Shown here one piece after another: positions 7,676 through 15,177 of a DNA stretch of 45,441 nucleotides. This DNA comes from an archaeon. Lineage in GTDB: Archaea > Nanobdellota > Nanobdellia > Woesearchaeales > GW2011-AR15. The position numbers and the translations under genes are program-made. Numbering within the stretch: the stretch's first letter is position 1; the number at the start of each line of letters is the position of its first letter. The stretch is from contig JABHHN010000005.1 of assembly GCA_018671515.1 (NCBI GenBank), forward strand, positions 1 to 45,441, given 5' to 3'. The notes beneath the pieces were generated by a model. That model saw nothing but the letters and a program-made list of their open reading frames with translations. It searched no databases and had not been told where the DNA came from.

Positions 7676-8386
7676 TTAATTATCACCTAATTCAATTTCA
7701 ATATTTTCTTTAGTTAGTATAAACTGTTTTGATTCTCCACCACAATATTGATTTATATTGTCTGACATTTCATCAAGGATTGTATTTAATTCATCAATTG
7801 AAACTGGTTCAAGTGCTTCTACAACCAAAGTTGCATTTTTTGTGTTTTCTGTCATTTTGCTTTTATCACATTCTCTCCAGTTCCATCTTCTGCATAGTAC
7901 TTCATTATCATCACAATAAACCACTTCACCTTCTTTTGGATTTGATTCTTCTAATGAATTTAATTGTATGAATTTTTCATTACCTTCTGCAAACTTTAAT
8001 GTGATGTTTCCATCAACATGATCAATATCATCTCCACCAACAGGAATCATGTATTTTAGTGATATATAATTGTAAATATCAACTAGTTTACTATAGTGTT
8101 TTAAATCAATATCATCTAAAATCATTCTATATAAATTTTCTACAGAACATTTATACTTTTTAGGTTTTGCACCAAATGAAGAATATGCTTTTCTCCAAGC
8201 TGCAATCTTTGGATTTTCTGAAAGTGTAGGTTTTGAATGATTTTGTCTTATTTTTTCGATTTCATCTTGGACTTTTTTTAAAATTTCGTCATCTTGTCCA
8301 GTATTATCAATATCTTTTACTACAATGATTCCAATTTTTAATTCTGGATATTTTTCAAATATTTCATTTTCAATCTTGAATTTCAT
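7676..8386 (-). CDS. Free-standing B3/B4 domain protein (PheRS editing-domain-like)
   Basis: The 236-aa protein matches the B3/B4 family related to the editing module of the PheRS beta chain: AWRKAYSSFGAKPKKYKCSVENL, then YISLKYMIPVGGDDIDHVDG and a C-terminal CRRWNWRECDKSKMTE core. Free-standing members are thought to act on aminoacyl-tRNA or small amino acid substrates, and the role is not settled. It overlaps the SDR stop by one base (TAATG) and precedes lysY directly, so it is made with the lysine enzymes. A trans-editing role against tRNAs charged with pathway intermediates is a speculation from context. Confidence 0.8.
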   Translation of the reverse strand: MKFKIENEIFEKYPELKIGIIVVKDIDNTGQDDEILKKVQDEIEKIRQNHSKPTLSENPKIAAWRKAYSSFGAKPKKYKCSVENLYRMILDDIDLKHYSKLVDIYNYISLKYMIPVGGDDIDHVDGNITLKFAEGNEKFIQLNSLEESNPKEGEVVYCDDNEVLCRRWNWRECDKSKMTENTKNATLVVEALEPVSIDELNTILDEMSDNINQYCGGESKQFILTKENIEIELGDN

Positions 8387-9177
8387 TATAATAAACCTCT
8401 GATTCTTCCACCATCAACAGATATTGTTGTTCCTGTAATAAATGATGATTTAGGGGATGATAAAAATGTGACAATTGAACCTATATCTTCAGGAGTTCCA
8501 ACACGTCCAACAACTGAATTATTTTTGAATTGTTCATACATTTCTTTCACAGTTTTTCCAGATTTTGAACCCCAATTTTTTGCTAATTCTTCTTGTCTTT
8601 CTGTATCTATATGTCCAGGTGCAATATTATTTATTGTAATATTATCTTTTCCAACTTCATCTGCAATTGTCTTTGCAAGACCAATAATTCCAGGTCTTAT
8701 TGTATTTGAAAGTACAAGTCCTGCTATTGGTTGTTTAACTGACATTGATGTAATATTTATTATTCTTCCAAAATTATTTTTTTTCATTATAGGTAAGACA
8801 TGATCATATAATCTTATTGTACTAAGTAAAGTTTTTTCAAATGCAAGAATCCAGTCTTCTTCATTTACATCAAAAAATCCACCAGATTTTGGACCACCAG
8901 TGTTATTTATTAAAATATCAATTTTTTTATGAGCATTCATAATTGTGTTGATAAGATTTTTTATTTGTTTTTTATCAGTTATATCACAAGATATTATTTC
9001 AACATCTTGTTTTGTTTCACTTTTTATTTTGATTGCTGCCTTTTTAAGATTGGCTTCATTTCTTGAAGATATGATTACATGACAACCTTCTTTTGCTAAT
9101 TCTTTTGCACATCCAAATCCAATTCCTTTTGATGCGCCCATTACAAGTGCAACTTTATTTTTTAATTCAAGATCCAT
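8386..9177 (-). CDS. SDR-family oxidoreductase with altered catalytic residues
   Basis: The 263-aa short-chain dehydrogenase fold has the nucleotide motif GASKGIGFG near residue 14, NNTGG near residue 90, the catalytic-strand Ser in INITSMSVKQP, and the C-terminal ITGTTISVDGG. The normal YxxxK dyad is not there: the aligned stretch reads LVLSNTIRPGIIGLAKTIADE, with Leu and Arg in place. Other SDR proteins with this LSN-x-x-R pattern are known, but their chemistry is unclear to me. It heads the SDR, B3/B4, lysY, lysZ operon behind an operator shared with lysW and lysS. A role in lysine metabolism is likely but unspecified. Confidence 0.85.
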   Translation of the reverse strand: MDLELKNKVALVMGASKGIGFGCAKELAKEGCHVIISSRNEANLKKAAIKIKSETKQDVEIISCDITDKKQIKNLINTIMNAHKKIDILINNTGGPKSGGFFDVNEEDWILAFEKTLLSTIRLYDHVLPIMKKNNFGRIINITSMSVKQPIAGLVLSNTIRPGIIGLAKTIADEVGKDNITINNIAPGHIDTERQEELAKNWGSKSGKTVKEMYEQFKNNSVVGRVGTPEDIGSIVTFLSSPKSSFITGTTISVDGGRIRGLL

Positions 9178-9208
9178 TTTTGTTACCTTTTATTGACTAT
9201 TTGATTGC

Positions 9209-9251
9209 ATAAAATATAAATTACTTTTTAAAGTAATGTTATTTAAATAAC
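9209..9251 (-). promoter_or_regulatory. Promoter and operator of the SDR-B3/B4-lysY-lysZ operon
   Basis: GTTATTTAAATAAC at 9238-9251 is a perfect 14-bp palindrome, and ATTACTTT-TT-AAAGTAAT at 9220-9237 is a second one directly beside it. On the minus strand they lie just upstream of the TATA-like TTTATATTTTA at about 9211-9221. The first palindrome matches the GTTA-N6-TAAC elements at lysW and lysS. An AAGGT ribosome site follows before the ATG at 9177. Confidence 0.65.
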
Positions 9252-9284
9252 AATTTGTTTTTCAACTATTTTTTAGTGTGAAAT

Positions 9285-9344
9285 CTACCATCAATTTTGG
9301 AATATCAATATCATAAGTCTTCAGACTTTTTCTGAACTCAGTCA
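9285..9344 (-). pseudogene. Remnant of a duplicated lysX 3' end
   Basis: On the minus strand this reads LTEFRKSLKTYDIDIPKLMVDF, nearly the same as the end of the intact lysX at 9426-10265. By eye I count about 7 differences over 60 bases, with a fixed offset of 158 bases (9285 corresponds to 9443). There is no start, an in-frame TAA lies just upstream, and a TGA ends the fragment. It is the tail of a former tandem lysX copy or of a partial duplication. Confidence 0.8.
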
Positions 9345-9349
9345 GCCTT

Positions 9350-9424
9350 TTAAATCGCTCTTAAAAACATTCGCTAAAACGCTGGCGAAAACAAGTGCGT
9401 TTCCTCACTCTGTTCGTCAAGCCC
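9350..9424. other. Locally GC-richer segment between lysX and its remnant
   Basis: The stretch around CGCTGGCGAAAACAAGTGCG and CACTCTGTTCG is visibly richer in G and C than its surroundings and encodes no plausible protein. It separates the intact lysX end from the duplicated tail. It resembles a dispersed intergenic repeat in texture, with short self-complementary parts such as AGCG/CGCT. Whether copies exist elsewhere in the genome cannot be seen here. Confidence 0.4.
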
Positions 9425-9425
9425 A

Positions 9426-10265
9426 CTAATTCAATATGTAATCCACCATCAATTTTGGAATATCAATACCATAAGTTTTCAAACTTTTTCTAAATTCTGT
9501 CACACCATTTACTTCATTTACTAATATTCCATTATCAGATTCTAACAAATCAATTGAAACAATATCTCCATTTACTGCCCTTTTAGCATTGATTGATAAT
9601 TCAATAATTTCCTGATTTAGATTACATAAAGTAGTTGTAGCACCAGTAGCAGTATTTGTTTTCCAGTCATCTGAATTTCTAAATATTGCGCCAATTACTT
9701 TGTCTCCAATTACAATTGTTCTTATGTCTCTTCCTGGTTTTTTAATATACTCTTGAATGTAATAAATATTATGATGGGTTGAACCAAGATGTTTTTTATG
9801 TTCAAGTATTGCTTTTGCAGAATCTACATCATTTATTTTTGATATCATTCTACCCCATGATCCTGTAACAGGTTTAATCACACATGGAAATCCAATTTCT
9901 TTCATTAATTCAATTGCAGATTTTTCATCAAGTGCCACTCCTGTTTTAGGAGTTGGAATATCATGCTCAATTAATTTTAATGATGTAAGATATTTATCAC
10001 CACATGTTTTTATGCAATCATATGAATTAATTGTTTTTACACCAATTGTTTCAAAAAACTTTGACCATACAAGAGCATTTCTTAGAGATATGCTTCTAAT
10101 TAAAACTACATCTAAATTTTTATATTCATTAATAGTTTTTTTATCAAATTTTATTTTATTTGATTTATCATCTATCTTGATTATATTTTCATTTGTTTTT
10201 CTTAGTTCATTTAATATGAGTTTTTCTTCTTCTCGTATTAATGTGTATAAAAAACCAACGTTCAT
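9426..10265 (-). CDS. lysX: LysX/ArgX-type ATP-grasp ligase, copy 1
   Basis: This 279-aa RimK-like ATP-grasp enzyme has the family blocks CGDKYLTSLKL, PCVIKPVTGSWGRMISK, IQEYIKKPGRDIRTIVIG and the metal-binding LVNEVNG. It joins the alpha-amino group of aminoadipate or glutamate to the C-terminal Glu of LysW. It overlaps its own divergent lysW by ATGA. The substrate loop reads NTATGATTT, unlike NTARGG in copy 2, and EVNGVTEF replaces EINHAMEY. It may therefore prefer another amino acid, glutamate for arginine synthesis being the obvious candidate. That specificity is inferred. Its 3' end has been duplicated downstream. Confidence 0.85.
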   Translation of the reverse strand: MNVGFLYTLIREEEKLILNELRKTNENIIKIDDKSNKIKFDKKTINEYKNLDVVLIRSISLRNALVWSKFFETIGVKTINSYDCIKTCGDKYLTSLKLIEHDIPTPKTGVALDEKSAIELMKEIGFPCVIKPVTGSWGRMISKINDVDSAKAILEHKKHLGSTHHNIYYIQEYIKKPGRDIRTIVIGDKVIGAIFRNSDDWKTNTATGATTTLCNLNQEIIELSINAKRAVNGDIVSIDLLESDNGILVNEVNGVTEFRKSLKTYGIDIPKLMVDYILN

Positions 10266-10423
10266 TCTCCCCAGTCCTCTTCTACTTCTGGTGCTTCTTG
10301 CAATAAAACAGGATTAATTCTGATTACTTCATATTCTTTTGCACAATCACTACAAGTGATTAATTCACCAGTTTCTATTCCTTTATGAAAAACAAATTCA
10401 CATCCACAATCATTACATTCCAT
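10262..10423 (-). CDS. lysW: LysW-type amino-group carrier protein, divergent copy
   Basis: This 53-aa protein is too short for the ORF track. It has two zinc-ribbon pairs, CNDC near the start and CSDC at residues 24-27, and ends in the LysW signature EEDWGE, whose final Glu receives the substrate. GAGGT lies 8 bases upstream of the ATG at 10423. Compared with the copy at 19736-19900 the globular part is less acidic (FVFHKGIETG). As carriers in this family are usually acidic to dock on their enzymes, this copy may serve a different partner. It overlaps lysX copy 1 by four bases and is probably its dedicated carrier. Confidence 0.9.
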   Translation of the reverse strand: MECNDCGCEFVFHKGIETGELITCSDCAKEYEVIRINPVLLQEAPEVEEDWGE

Positions 10424-10583
10424 TTTAGTACCTCAAATAATTAAATAAATAGAATTGTTCTAATTTTATTTTTAAGTATATCGACTAGAAGAAGACACAA
10501 TTAGACATGTTTGTTTAGAATGAGACAAATGAGATTTTCAAAAATTCATAAGATTTATTAACTATTTTATTATTAATTGAGTT

Positions 10584-11735
10584 ATGAAAAACAAAAATAA
10601 CAGAATAAAATTAACTATTATCATGGTAATTACATTAGTATTATTATCTAATTGTTCATCTACTGATTCACCTGGGCCTACTACAGCAACTGAACAAGTA
10701 GTTGCTCCGAGTTTTCCAGAAGAATTACCTGCTGTAGCAGAACCTTCAACAGATAGATGGAATTTTCTTAGGGATGTAAATGTAAAAAATGTTGTTTTTG
10801 AAAATTTAGTACAAATAGAACCTTTTATTCGATTTAATGGTGCAGATGAAATCTACTTAAATAATCAAATATCTGATGAAAATATTAAATCATTTAATGA
10901 AAAAAATCCAAATTTAAAATATGAATATTTAACTGTTGTAGAAGTGACTTATTTAATTCCAGAAGAACAAATTTATAAAAATAATATATTAAGTTTTGTT
11001 GATGGAGTATTTAATTATATGTATGAAAAAGTTCCAATTATTGAGGAATTACCTATAAATAATAAAATATTTATTGAAGAAGGTCAAGATTATTCAGTAT
11101 CCTATTATAATAATTTATATATGGTTCATAGTAGTATAATTTTATATGTATTAAAAGGAGTTAATGATGATAATGAATTAGTAGGAATTCCTGCACCTGT
11201 ATTAATTAAAGAAGATGCAATCATGTCTTTTGTTAGGACTGGACATTATACAAAACCTAATGATATGTATGTTGTATTATCTTCTGGAGACAAACATACA
11301 ATTATTTCAGGTCCATATTCTGAAGCATTTGGTTATACTACAAGTTTAGTTTTAACAGATTTTGTTTTAGCAAAGGGAAATGAAAAATATAAAGAATTTT
11401 ATAGAATTATTGTAGAGTCAATTAGTGAAGGTCTGTCAATAGCTTTAATGGATGAATATAGAAAAGTTGTTGAAATTCCGGGTACAGATAATTATATTGA
11501 GAATGCTATTAATAGTTTAGAAAATTTTGATTCTTTAATTTATGGTTTTGTTAGAGAGGGATATGATTGGGTTTCTAGTTTTGATACAGTTGAAGAAGCA
11601 TATAATGCATTTATTGATTCACCTGAACAATTCATCCAAGATGTTGGTCTTGATAAATATGAATTAACAGAACAAAGTCAAAGTGAAAAATTTGCAAATC
11701 TAAAAGTTTATGATGAAGAATATGGTTTAATATAA
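10584..11735 (+). CDS. Predicted lipoprotein of unknown function
   Basis: The 383-aa protein starts with basic residues, a hydrophobic segment and the lipobox-like VLLSNC, giving a mature Cys at about residue 24. A Ser/Thr/Pro linker follows, then a roughly 330-residue soluble domain with alternating strands and helices. I recognise no family. No Cys occurs in the mature domain. A TATA-like TTTATTAACT lies about 35 bases upstream of the ATG. The neighbouring minus-strand gene is also a lipoprotein and converges on it. It is a plus-strand insert in an otherwise minus-strand lysine island. Confidence 0.7.
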   Translation: MKNKNNRIKLTIIMVITLVLLSNCSSTDSPGPTTATEQVVAPSFPEELPAVAEPSTDRWNFLRDVNVKNVVFENLVQIEPFIRFNGADEIYLNNQISDENIKSFNEKNPNLKYEYLTVVEVTYLIPEEQIYKNNILSFVDGVFNYMYEKVPIIEELPINNKIFIEEGQDYSVSYYNNLYMVHSSIILYVLKGVNDDNELVGIPAPVLIKEDAIMSFVRTGHYTKPNDMYVVLSSGDKHTIISGPYSEAFGYTTSLVLTDFVLAKGNEKYKEFYRIIVESISEGLSIALMDEYRKVVEIPGTDNYIENAINSLENFDSLIYGFVREGYDWVSSFDTVEEAYNAFIDSPEQFIQDVGLDKYELTEQSQSEKFANLKVYDEEYGLI

Positions 11736-11752
11736 AATAAAAATATATATAA

Positions 11753-12448
11753 TTAATTACCTGCCCCTACTTCACCAGTTGGTGTATTTTCTAAAAACAA
11801 ATTATACAGGTATTCTGATAATTTTTTATTTAATATTTTTCCATGGTTATTAATATTTTGTTGATCTAAATCAAATTCTAAATTGGTAAAAACTGATGCA
11901 TAAATGGAACCAATTTTATATGGGGAATGAAAATGCATACCTTTATAATCATATAATTTCCAATTTACATCTCCGGTTGCTTTATCAAAAAATGGTCCAA
12001 TTCTTAATATTATTTCAAACTCTTTAGGTTCTTCATCTTCATTGGATTCAACTAAATTCTTTATTCCAATCCAACCTTTATGTTCTCCTTTAGGAATAGA
12101 ATAAGATCCATCAATAATTTTATTACTAAAATCTGAATAAGATTCTTCATATGTTTCATAATGTGTTATTTCACCAATTTTAATAGAGAATTCAAAATCT
12201 CCTGGAGTTCCATCATAACTTTTTCCAACAATAACGGCATATGCATTATCTGGAAGAGTAGTTGGAAAATCTTCAGTTGTTAATAGAGTAGTATATGTTT
12301 CAGAAGTTTCTGTTTCTGTAGAAATAGGTGTTTCAGTAGGAATAGGTGTTTCAGTAGGAATTTGCGTTGTAGTAGGCTGTTCACAGCTTATTATAACTAT
12401 ACTAATCAATAGCATAGATAGATAGATAGATATATTTTTGGTTTTCAT
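11753..12448 (-). CDS. Predicted lipoprotein with Thr/Pro linker
   Basis: The 231-aa protein has a signal peptide with lipobox VIISC at about residue 22, then a repetitive linker with PTETPI twice followed by STETETSETY, and a soluble domain from residue 60 to the end. I know no matching family. Four GATA repeats fall in the signal-peptide codons, which could make the frame unstable. It converges with the plus-strand lipoprotein gene 17 bases away. The Thr/Ser-rich linker probably spaces the domain off the cell surface and could be glycosylated. Confidence 0.7.
   Translation of the reverse strand: MKTKNISIYLSMLLISIVIISCEQPTTTQIPTETPIPTETPISTETETSETYTTLLTTEDFPTTLPDNAYAVIVGKSYDGTPGDFEFSIKIGEITHYETYEESYSDFSNKIIDGSYSIPKGEHKGWIGIKNLVESNEDEEPKEFEIILRIGPFFDKATGDVNWKLYDYKGMHFHSPYKIGSIYASVFTNLEFDLDQQNINNHGKILNKKLSEYLYNLFLENTPTGEVGAGN
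12417..12432. repeat. Tetranucleotide repeat (GATA)4 in a lipoprotein signal peptide
   Basis: GATA occurs four times in a row, within codons 7-12 of the minus-strand lipoprotein. A gain or loss of one unit would shift the frame at the start of the gene. Four units is short for a phase-variation tract. Confidence 0.6.
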
Positions 12449-12543
12449 AGTATTGCATAATTTGCTTTTTAGTATTTAATACTTTCTATATTTATTTAAA
12501 AATTATAATTTCATTTGATTCATCATTTCAGAAAGTATATTTT

Positions 12544-13182
12544 CTAAAACAAATTACCTATCATATCAAAAATATACTTCCAATATATTCCGAAGAATTC
12601 AAGTCTTTTGTATGGGTGAGAATATGTTATAGCAATAATTATTGATGAGACATTTACAAATAGTGCAAAACCAAGTCCAATATGAAGGTAAATCTTTTTT
12701 TCTCCTTTATACAATTTATTTAGAACAAAAAACATTATTATTCCTAGAAATGGCGCAATAATTGTAGAAATTATAATGTATAACATAAATCCCTTTGCAC
12801 CAATATGCCATGCATGTTCATCTATTTTATTCCAATTTTTTTTATCCATACTTTCTTTTTCGTTCTTGCTAATTGTTTCTTTTATTTTGGGATATTTGAA
12901 TTCATCAGAAATCTCTGTTTTCTCACCAATAATTTTTATTGATTTACCTTTGTATTTTTTTAGAAGTTCATAATCTGGTTTGTCAAGATAAATTTCTGCT
13001 CTATTTCCTTCTTCAATTTTATTAACAGTTCTGGAATGCATTTGAATTGATTTTATTGTAAATTTTTTATTTTCAATTGAAAAAGTAAAACCTTTTTCAA
13101 TAATTCCAGAGGATACAACAATTACAGGAACAACACCTTTATTTTTGATGTTGTAGACACTTTCTATTTGGAATTCTATCAT
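12544..13182 (-). CDS. Membrane protein with an N-terminal EF-Tu-domain-2-like beta barrel
   Basis: Residues 1-70 of this 212-aa protein follow the pattern of the second domain of EF-Tu-type GTPases: a VYNIKNKGVVPVIVVSSGII strand pair, KGFTFSI, then IKSIQMHSRTVNKIEEGNRAEIYL. A charged Lys/Glu linker is at residues 75-120. Three hydrophobic segments at about 130-155, 165-185 and 190-208 anchor it. There is no GTPase domain, so the barrel is presumably reused as a binding module. It lies between lysX copies 1 and 2 but has its own spacing, so a link with lysine synthesis is not supported. Confidence 0.65.
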   Translation of the reverse strand: MIEFQIESVYNIKNKGVVPVIVVSSGIIEKGFTFSIENKKFTIKSIQMHSRTVNKIEEGNRAEIYLDKPDYELLKKYKGKSIKIIGEKTEISDEFKYPKIKETISKNEKESMDKKNWNKIDEHAWHIGAKGFMLYIIISTIIAPFLGIIMFFVLNKLYKGEKKIYLHIGLGFALFVNVSSIIIAITYSHPYKRLEFFGIYWKYIFDMIGNLF

Positions 13183-13256
13183 ATTTGTATTATTAAAATA
13201 ATCTATATTTAATTTTAACTAAATAAAACTAATTAAAAAATTATAAAAAAATAATT

Positions 13257-14105
13257 TTACTTTCTATTCCTTACTTGTTCTTCGACGTAATCAATCATCT
13301 TAGCTGGAATATTTACACCAGTTGTTTGGATTGAATTTCGATATTCCATTGCATGATTTATTTCATTTACAATAAGTCCATTTTCAGATTCAAATAAATC
13401 AATTGCAACAATTCCACCACCAACTGCCTTTGCAGCATTTAGACATATTTCATTCATTTCAGGTGTTACTTGACAATTTGATGCTTCTCCACCACGTGCA
13501 GTATTTGTAATCCAGTGTTCAGATTTTCTATATATTGCACAGATTGTTTTGTCCCCTATAACAAATGCTCTGATATCACGCCCAGGTTTGTCAATGAATT
13601 CTTGTATGTAGAAAATTGAATGATGATATGTTCCAAGAACTGCCTTATGTTCAAGAAGACTTTCAGCAGAAGTTTTGGATTCTACTTTTGAAATTAATCT
13701 TCCCCATGATCCAACTCCTGGTTTTAAAACAACAGGATATCCTAATGTTTCAATTGCTTTCATTGCTGATTTTTCACTAAATGCAACTCTAACTTTTGTT
13801 GTAGGAACATTATTTTTATCCAGTAGCAATGATGTAAGAACTTTATCTCCACAGTTTTTTATTACTTCATATTTATTTATTGATAAAATATTTCTATCTT
13901 GTAAAATTTTTGTAATATAAAGTGAATGTGTATGACTTATACTTCTATCAATTATCGCATCAGTTTCATAGAAATTATCTTTTTCTAAATCAAAGACAGC
14001 TTTTCTTGTGTCAATCTGGATTAGTTCATGTCCTCTATTTCTTATTTCTTTAAAAAGAAGTTTTTCTTCAGGTCTGATTCTTGAACATAAGACTCCGATT
14101 TTCAT
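13257..14105 (-). CDS. lysX: LysX, alpha-aminoadipate-LysW ligase, copy 2 (most canonical)
   Basis: This 282-aa ATP-grasp ligase is the closest of the three to the classical LysX pattern as I remember it: YPVVLKPGVGSWGRLISK, IQEFIDKPGRDIRAFVIG, the substrate loop ITNTARGGEASNC, and IVNEINHAMEYRNS. It likely performs the aminoadipate-to-LysW step of lysine synthesis. The start overlaps the end of copy 3 by ATGA. Key ATP-grasp residues appear intact. The partner is probably the canonical LysW at 19736-19900. Confidence 0.88.
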   Translation of the reverse strand: MKIGVLCSRIRPEEKLLFKEIRNRGHELIQIDTRKAVFDLEKDNFYETDAIIDRSISHTHSLYITKILQDRNILSINKYEVIKNCGDKVLTSLLLDKNNVPTTKVRVAFSEKSAMKAIETLGYPVVLKPGVGSWGRLISKVESKTSAESLLEHKAVLGTYHHSIFYIQEFIDKPGRDIRAFVIGDKTICAIYRKSEHWITNTARGGEASNCQVTPEMNEICLNAAKAVGGGIVAIDLFESENGLIVNEINHAMEYRNSIQTTGVNIPAKMIDYVEEQVRNRK

Positions 14106-14938
14106 GAAGACACCTCCTCATTTTTTTTTTCAACATGGTCGATTATTTCTTTAGATATATCTAATCCAAATTTTGAAAATTCAACAGTGTAATTAATTTC
14201 ATTAACTAAGATTTTTCCATCTTTTTCTAGCATATCAATTGCAATAATATCACCAAAAACAGAATCTTTAGCATCAAGTGCTAATTTTTTGATTTCATCA
14301 GTTATTTCACATTCTGTTATTTTTGTTTTATTTTCTAAACTAGTCATCCAATGTTTTGATGATCTGTAGATTGCACTAACTACTGTATCTCCAACAATAA
14401 AAACTCTTATGTCTCTTCCTGGTTTGTTTACATATTCTTGTATGTAATAGACGGAATGATGATAACTACCTAATTTTTCTTTATGGTCAATTATAGCTTC
14501 TGCAGCTTCTCTGTCATTTATTTTTGCACATAGAGTTCCCCATGTACCAATCGCAGGTTTCAAGACAATTGGATAACCCATTTCTTCAATTGCGGACAGT
14601 GCTGCGTCTTTTGTAAAAGCAATTATTGTTTTAGGAGTTGGAATATTATTTTTTTTAAGATTTTCTGTAACAAGAAATTTACTTCCACATATATCTGCAC
14701 ACTTTGATGAATTAATTGTAGGGATACCTTGTTCATTAAGAATTTTCATAGCATAATATGCTTTAGAATGACTGATACACCTTTCAAGAACAATGTCTAC
14801 ATCTACTTCATTTTTTTCTAGTTTAAAGAAAATTTCATTGTCATTTAGAAGAACTATTTCATGTCCTCTTTTTTTAGCTTCTTCAATTAAGGCTTTTTCA
14901 TCCTTTCTTATTCTTTCATATAATATTCCAAGTTTCAT
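14102..14938 (-). CDS. lysX: LysX-like ATP-grasp ligase, copy 3 (altered substrate loop)
   Basis: The 278-aa protein retains the ATP-grasp blocks (YPIVLKPAIGTWGTLCAK, IQEYVNKPGRDIRVFIVG, LVNEINYTVEF). The loop that reads NTARGG in copy 2 is replaced by TSLENKTKITEC, and a few residues are missing near the C-terminus. It is first in a two-gene unit with copy 2, from which it probably arose by tandem duplication. The changed loop suggests a different acceptor or donor, or a regulatory subunit for copy 2. Catalysis is likely since the metal and nucleotide residues remain. Confidence 0.8.
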   Translation of the reverse strand: MKLGILYERIRKDEKALIEEAKKRGHEIVLLNDNEIFFKLEKNEVDVDIVLERCISHSKAYYAMKILNEQGIPTINSSKCADICGSKFLVTENLKKNNIPTPKTIIAFTKDAALSAIEEMGYPIVLKPAIGTWGTLCAKINDREAAEAIIDHKEKLGSYHHSVYYIQEYVNKPGRDIRVFIVGDTVVSAIYRSSKHWMTSLENKTKITECEITDEIKKLALDAKDSVFGDIIAIDMLEKDGKILVNEINYTVEFSKFGLDISKEIIDHVEKKNEEVSS

Positions 14939-15078
14939 TTTGATTCCTTTTATTTGATATTAGTTTTTTGTCAAATTTCTTTTATTCTTAAATCATTTCT
15001 TTTTTTTATTTCATGCTAAAAAAAGTTAAATCTTTTTTGGCATCCCGAAAATCCTTAATTTTTGATTTTCATGATTTT

Positions 15079-15133
15079 GGCAATTTCAAAAAAGAAATTG
15101 CCTATGTAGAGTGAGTTTCAAAGAAAATCACTC
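15079..15133. repeat. Two hairpins downstream of the homoisocitrate dehydrogenase gene
   Basis: GGCAATTTC-AAAAAA-GAAATTGCC (15079-15102) and GAGTGA(GTTTC-AAA-GAAAA)TCACTC (15109-15133) lie just after the dehydrogenase stop at 15178 on the minus strand. They are positioned as 3' end structures for the lysT-lysU-dehydrogenase transcript. The remainder of the gap to 14938 shows only AT-rich promoter-like sequence for the ligase pair. Confidence 0.6.
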
Positions 15134-15177
15134 TTAATAATGAATCAATTGCACAATTTGAAAATAATAATCAAAAA

